From assembly GCA_017549085.1 (NCBI GenBank), contig JAFYVO010000145.1, positions 1 to 8,919 on the forward strand: a stretch of 8,919 nucleotides of DNA. The letters run 5' to 3'. The notes beneath the pieces are model-generated. The model was given only the letters and a program-made list of their open reading frames with translations, was not told where the DNA came from and did no database searches. The position numbers were made by a program, and so were the translations under genes. This DNA is from Thermoguttaceae bacterium. GTDB lineage: Bacteria > Planctomycetota > Planctomycetia > Pirellulales > Thermoguttaceae. The number at the start of each line of letters is the position of its first letter. Position 1 is the stretch's first letter. Of this stretch, positions 6,092 to 8,919 are shown in pieces.

Positions 6092-6184
6092 GGTCGAAGT
6101 CGAGCCGCTCGGGCGAGCGCGTTGGCGATTTTGACGTTTTTCCTCTCTTTTTAAAACGTTATTTTCAAACGGGAAAGGGTTAAA

Positions 6185-7072
6185 ATGAAGAAATGGCTCG
6201 CAATTTTCGGCGCGTTTTTGCTTGGCGCGGCGACGGTTGGCTCCGTTAACGCCGACGACGCGGCGGCGCAAGGGAACGAAAACGAAAAAACGACGCAAAT
6301 TTTGTTCGTCGGGAACAGCTACACCTATTTTAACTCGTTGAACGGCGTCGTCGAGAATATGCTGAACGTTTCGAACGTTCCGGCGAAAGCGGTTCGCAAC
6401 GCGCCCGGCGGCTGGCGTTTGCGCCAACATTTCAACGGCGAAGTTCCGAAAAATGGGAAGTTCCAGCCGACGCCGGACGTGTTGAAGACCGCGCCTTGGG
6501 ATTACGTCGTGTTGCAAGAGCAGAGCGCCGGAACGGTCAACGAGCGCGAACAATATTTGGAATTTGGCGCGAAAATGGCCGACTTAGCCCGCGAAAATCG
6601 CGCCGAAACGACCGTTTTGCTTTATCAAACTTGGGGCCGCTGCGACGGAATGTTCGCCGGATACGGCGCCGACGACGCGAAAAAAGCCGAAACGATCGCC
6701 GCTTGGGAAAAACGTTACGATAAAAAGGCGGACGAGAAGATCGTCGCGGCGTTGAAAGACGGGATTCAAGGGGGCGTCGCCGCGTTGGCTGAAAAGAGCG
6801 GCGCGACCGTCGTTCCGGTCGGCGAAGCGTTTGAACGCGTTAAAAACGAAACGAAAATCGACCTTTACGCCGATGAAAAAGACCAAAGACCGCACCATCC
6901 GAACGCGACCGGAACGTATATGGCCGGGTGCGTCTTCTTCAAGACGATTACCGGGAAGTCGCCGGTCGGTCTCTTCGCGAAATTGACCGAAGCCGGGAAA
7001 GCGCCGAAAGACGTCGCCGCCGAAAACGCCGCGATTCTTGAAAAGATCGCCGACGAAGTCGTTAAGAAGTAA
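6185..7072 (+). CDS. Exported DUF4886/SGNH-type hydrolase-like protein
   Basis: A 295-residue protein. Residues 1-23 are a Sec signal peptide (MKKW, hydrophobic core, then VNA before D24), so it acts outside the cytoplasmic membrane. ILFVGNSYTYFN (39-50) is the SGNH block I with S45 as the likely nucleophile. APGGW (73-77) supplies the block II glycine. WDYVVLQEQSAG (105-116) and VLLYQTWG (144-151) are typical DUF4886 core strands. HHPNATGTYMAGCVFF (237-252) corresponds to the family's catalytic-His segment. The expected Asp-x-x-His spacing is not exact: D233 precedes H238 by five residues, so the Asp-His pair needs checking. Family members are usually assumed to be esterase-like; substrate and reaction are unproven. 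AAGGG (6175-6179) lies 5 nt before the ATG. It is a single-gene unit with its own promoter and terminator. The family call is from motifs read by eye. Confidence 0.85.
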   Translation: MKKWLAIFGAFLLGAATVGSVNADDAAAQGNENEKTTQILFVGNSYTYFNSLNGVVENMLNVSNVPAKAVRNAPGGWRLRQHFNGEVPKNGKFQPTPDVLKTAPWDYVVLQEQSAGTVNEREQYLEFGAKMADLARENRAETTVLLYQTWGRCDGMFAGYGADDAKKAETIAAWEKRYDKKADEKIVAALKDGIQGGVAALAEKSGATVVPVGEAFERVKNETKIDLYADEKDQRPHHPNATGTYMAGCVFFKTITGKSPVGLFAKLTEAGKAPKDVAAENAAILEKIADEVVKK

Positions 7073-7099
7073 CGTAAAATCGGCTTAACCGTTAAAGCC

Positions 7100-7115
7100 G
7101 CCGTCGCTTGACGGC
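7100..7115 (+). other. Perfect 6-bp hairpin before the terminator
   Basis: GCCGTC (7100-7105) and GACGGC (7110-7115) enclose a GCTT loop. Just upstream, CGGCTTAAC and GTTAAAGCCG (7081-7100) can form another stem with one bulged A. Together with the terminator these make a cluster of three possible hairpins in the 3' untranslated region of the hydrolase transcript, which may stabilise its 3' end. Confidence 0.45.
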
Positions 7116-7124
7116 AAGAAACGG

Positions 7125-7158
7125 AAAACGCGCCGCTCGATTGGGCGACGCGTTTTTT
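7125..7158. terminator. Bidirectional intrinsic terminator between convergent genes
   Basis: AAAACGCG (7125-7132) pairs with CGCGTTTT (7149-7156). Inside it, after one C/A mismatch, CGCTC pairs with GGGCG around a GATT loop. The plus strand ends in TTTTTT (7153-7158). The minus strand ends in TTTT from the opposite arm, so it can terminate both the plus-strand hydrolase and the minus-strand thioredoxin, whose stop codon is about 50 nt away. Confidence 0.85.
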
Positions 7159-7208
7159 CGTTCTCGTCGACAAACGTTCAAGACGAATAAAGGACGTTTG
7201 CGTCGCGC

Positions 7209-7532
7209 TTATTTGTTCGCGTCGAGAATTTCTTGGAGCGCCGCTTGTTTTTGAACGCCGGACAAGCGCGAAACGACTTCGCCGTTTTTGAAGACCAAAA
7301 TCGTCGGGAGCGCGGCGACGCCGAGTTTCGCGGCGAGGTTCGGCGTTTCGAACGCGTTCGCTTTCGCGATCACCGCCGAGTCGCCGTTTGCGGCGGCCAA
7401 CGCGGCGACGACCGGCGCGAGCGCGCGACACGGCCCGCACGACGGCGACCAAAAGTCGACCAAAACCGGGCGCGTTTCTTGCAACACTTTCGTTTCGAAA
7501 TCCGCTTCTTGCAGTTCGAGAATTTCGCTCAT
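7209..7532 (-). CDS. trxA: Thioredoxin with SCGPC active site
   Basis: A 107-residue thioredoxin, the usual length for a single-domain cytoplasmic protein that reduces disulfides in target proteins. The core is VLVDFWSPSCGPCRALAP (23-40) with redox cysteines C32 and C35. D26 is the buried acid and W28 the conserved FW tryptophan. P76 is the cis-proline in ALPTILVFKNG (74-84). The residue before the first cysteine is Ser rather than the common Trp. The segment usually reading VDxxxxPxLA is A-N-A-F-E-T-P-N-L-A here. GAAAGG (7540-7545 on the minus strand) lies about 7 nt before the ATG. The EF-G-like gene lies upstream on the same strand but 374 bp away, with a possible terminator between, so separate transcription is likely. 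Only a weak promoter candidate is visible (TTAACG, 18-nt spacer, TAAAAA) about 60 nt upstream. The symbol rests on family and length; it may be one of several thioredoxins. Confidence 0.93.
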   Translation of the reverse strand: MSEILELQEADFETKVLQETRPVLVDFWSPSCGPCRALAPVVAALAAANGDSAVIAKANAFETPNLAAKLGVAALPTILVFKNGEVVSRLSGVQKQAALQEILDANK

Positions 7533-7906
7533 TTTAAAACCTTTCGTTTTTAACGCTCGAATCGTCGACGGACGTTTTGAGCGGGAATTTTTAGGAACGC
7601 GACGTTAAAATCGTTAAACTCGCCGCGGCTTCGTCGGACGGAACCGTCGGCGGAACGAACGCTTGGCGCCGTTAAAGTTTCTTTAAACCGCGCGTTTTCG
7701 CCGTTTTCGCGACTTGGTTGCTATTCGTCGATTTTGGTCGCTCTTCGCCGTTTTTTTGTCTTGCGTTTTTCGGAGGTATGCGAAAACGCCGTCAAACCTT
7801 GCGGCTCGGCGGCGTTTTGCGTTTTTACGCGCTCGTCGGAGAGGAAAAACGTTCGAAACGTTGTTTAAACTCCGACGTTAAGCGGCGATTCGGAAGTAAG
7901 TTAAGA
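7533..7906. other. Intergenic region between EF-G-like gene and thioredoxin gene (374 bp)
   Basis: No credible gene is seen. On the plus strand an ATG at 7778 follows GGAGG by a single base, too close for a ribosome site, and the frame then runs antisense through the EF-G-like gene with Arg-rich composition. The stretch 7711-7765 is T-rich and contains two imperfect 20-bp repeats (CTTGGTTGCTATTCGTCGAT and TTTGGTCGCTCTTCGCCGTT) that recall the 31-bp repeats. A hairpin at 7783-7818 is described separately. Confidence 0.5.
7783..7818 (-). terminator. Possible terminator for the EF-G-like gene
   Basis: AAAACGCCG (7783-7791) and CGGCGTTTT (7810-7818) form a perfect 9-bp stem with an 18-nt loop. 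Read on the minus strand it ends in TTTTCGC, about 90-125 nt after the EF-G-like stop codon. The large loop and short T-run make it a moderate candidate; it is symmetrical, so it could act in either direction. Confidence 0.45.
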
Positions 7907-8919
7907 TTACTCTTCTTCTTCCTTGAGTTCCGCTTTCGCGATGATTTCTTGTTGGATGTTCCCCGGAACGACGTCGTAACGGTTGAACTCGATCGTGTAA
8001 CTCCCTTGACCGCCGGTCATACTGGCCAACGCGCGGTTGTAGGTCGTAACTTCGGCGAGCGGAACTTCCGCCTTGACCGTTTGGAAACCGCCGCCCGCGT
8101 CTTCGACGCCCAACGGACGACCGCGGCGCGCCGCGACGACGTCCGAGTTGACGTCGCCGACCTTGTCGACCGGAACCGTAACGTCGAGGTTGACGATCGG
8201 TTCGAGGAGCGACGGACGCGCGTCCATAAAGGTAACTTTGAAAGCGTTCGAAGCCGCCGTTTTGAACGCTTGTTCGTTACTGTCGACCGGGTGGTGCTTC
8301 CCGAAGTGGACTTCCACGCAGAGGTCTTGGACGTGGAAACCGGCGATAACGCCGCGTTCCATACGTTCCTTAAAGCCCTTGTCGATCGCCGGCATAAAGT
8401 TCGCCGGAATCGTGCCGCCGACGACGGAGTCGATCCAAAGGAAGTTGTTTTCCGGGAAGTACTTCCATTCTTTCATCGACGGGAAGCGATCCTTGTTCGT
8501 CGCGAATTCTTCCGGATCCGTGCCGCCCGGGAACGGGTACATGCGGACATGAACTTCGCCGAATTGGCCCGCGCCGCCCGATTGTTTCTTATGGCGGTAC
8601 ATCCCTTCCGCTTTTTGTTGGATCGTTTCGCGGTACGGAATCTTCGGTTCTTTCGTTTCGAGTTCGACTTTGTCGCGACGCTTCAGGCGTTCTTGCAAAA
8701 TTTGCAGGTGAAGTTCGCTCATCCCGGTGATGACGAGCTGCTTCGTTTGTTCGTTGCGTTCGACGCGGAACGTCGGGTCTTCTTCGGCGAGTTTGCCGAG
8801 CGCGCCGGAGACCTTCGCTTCGTCGCCGCGGCTCTTCGGGAAGGCGGCCAAACCGACCATCGGGGTCGGGAAGCCGAACGTCGGCATTTCAACGTCGCCG
8901 AGGGTCGCGCCGGTATGCA
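7907..8919 (-). CDS. Elongation factor G-like translocase, C-terminal part (5' end outside window)
   Basis: 337 residues are visible, ending in a TAA at 7909-7907; the frame is open to the right edge, so the GTPase domain is missing from view. The ATG at 8887 is internal, because coding continues upstream with T-G-A-T-L-G-D, the end of EF-G domain II. Domain III follows (SELHLQILQERLK, about 67-79), then domain IV with QSGGAGQFGEVH (about 112-123) and HHPVDSNEQAFK (about 208-219). Domain V contains LLEPIVNLDVTVP, GDVNSDVVAARRGRPLG and SMTGGQGSYTIEF. EF-G moves tRNAs and mRNA through the ribosome using GTP; a paralogue may act in ribosome recycling. The SGGAGQFG form and the roughly 25-residue insertion in domain IV (about 130-160) resemble the EF-G-like type common in planctomycetes rather than E. 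coli FusA, so no symbol is given. The acidic tail is KEEEE. Confidence 0.93.
   Translation of the reverse strand, partial: HTGATLGDVEMPTFGFPTPMVGLAAFPKSRGDEAKVSGALGKLAEEDPTFRVERNEQTKQLVITGMSELHLQILQERLKRRDKVELETKEPKIPYRETIQQKAEGMYRHKKQSGGAGQFGEVHVRMYPFPGGTDPEEFATNKDRFPSMKEWKYFPENNFLWIDSVVGGTIPANFMPAIDKGFKERMERGVIAGFHVQDLCVEVHFGKHHPVDSNEQAFKTAASNAFKVTFMDARPSLLEPIVNLDVTVPVDKVGDVNSDVVAARRGRPLGVEDAGGGFQTVKAEVPLAEVTTYNRALASMTGGQGSYTIEFNRYDVVPGNIQQEIIAKAELKEEEE

Noticed and set aside
7778..7906. Possible small plus-strand gene starting ATG after GGAGG
   Set aside because: GGAGG is one base from the ATG, too close for ribosome binding, and the frame continues antisense into the EF-G-like gene.

Overview
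The window looks like a piece of a planctomycete chromosome, probably a Thermoguttaceae/Pirellulales-type lineage. This is inferred from protein character, because no rRNA or other marker is present. It is GC-rich. Codons prefer G or C in the third position, with many NCG codons (GCG, ACG, TCG, CCG), and CTG and CAG are scarce. The partial EF-G has the long domain IV insertion that I associate with planctomycete EF-G-like proteins. The first gene encodes an exported protein of a transglutaminase-like type that I know mainly from planctomycetes. No mobile element, phage gene, CRISPR array, tRNA or rRNA was seen.

Layout. 1-2238 (minus): a large exported or lipoprotein-like protein, open at the left edge and ending there in ETAPxE repeats. 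2239-2755: a divergent intergenic region with a good sigma70-type promoter for each side. 2756-3694 (plus): a KDPG-aldolase-like domain fused to a VOC (glyoxalase-fold) domain. 3695-4197: a non-coding region with an array of about 100-bp repeats. 4198-5619 (plus): dihydrolipoyl dehydrogenase, followed by a clear intrinsic terminator. 5681-6000: a non-coding tract with five 31-bp tandem repeats and almost no A on the plus strand. 6018-7072 (plus): promoter, long leader and an exported DUF4886/SGNH-type hydrolase. 7100-7158: hairpins, including a bidirectional terminator. 7209-7532 (minus): thioredoxin. 7533-7906: non-coding. 7907-8919 (minus): the C-terminal part of an EF-G-like translocase, cut by the right edge.

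The genes appear to be separate transcription units rather than an operon. Gaps are hundreds of bases, strands alternate, and most units have their own promoter or terminator. No single pathway joins them.

The most interesting signals are these. The KDPG-aldolase domain has lost its Schiff-base lysine and most other catalytic positions while keeping the fold. The transglutaminase-like domain appears to have lost its Cys-His-Asp triad. Two unrelated tandem-repeat arrays fill the intergenic regions on either side of the dihydrolipoyl dehydrogenase gene.
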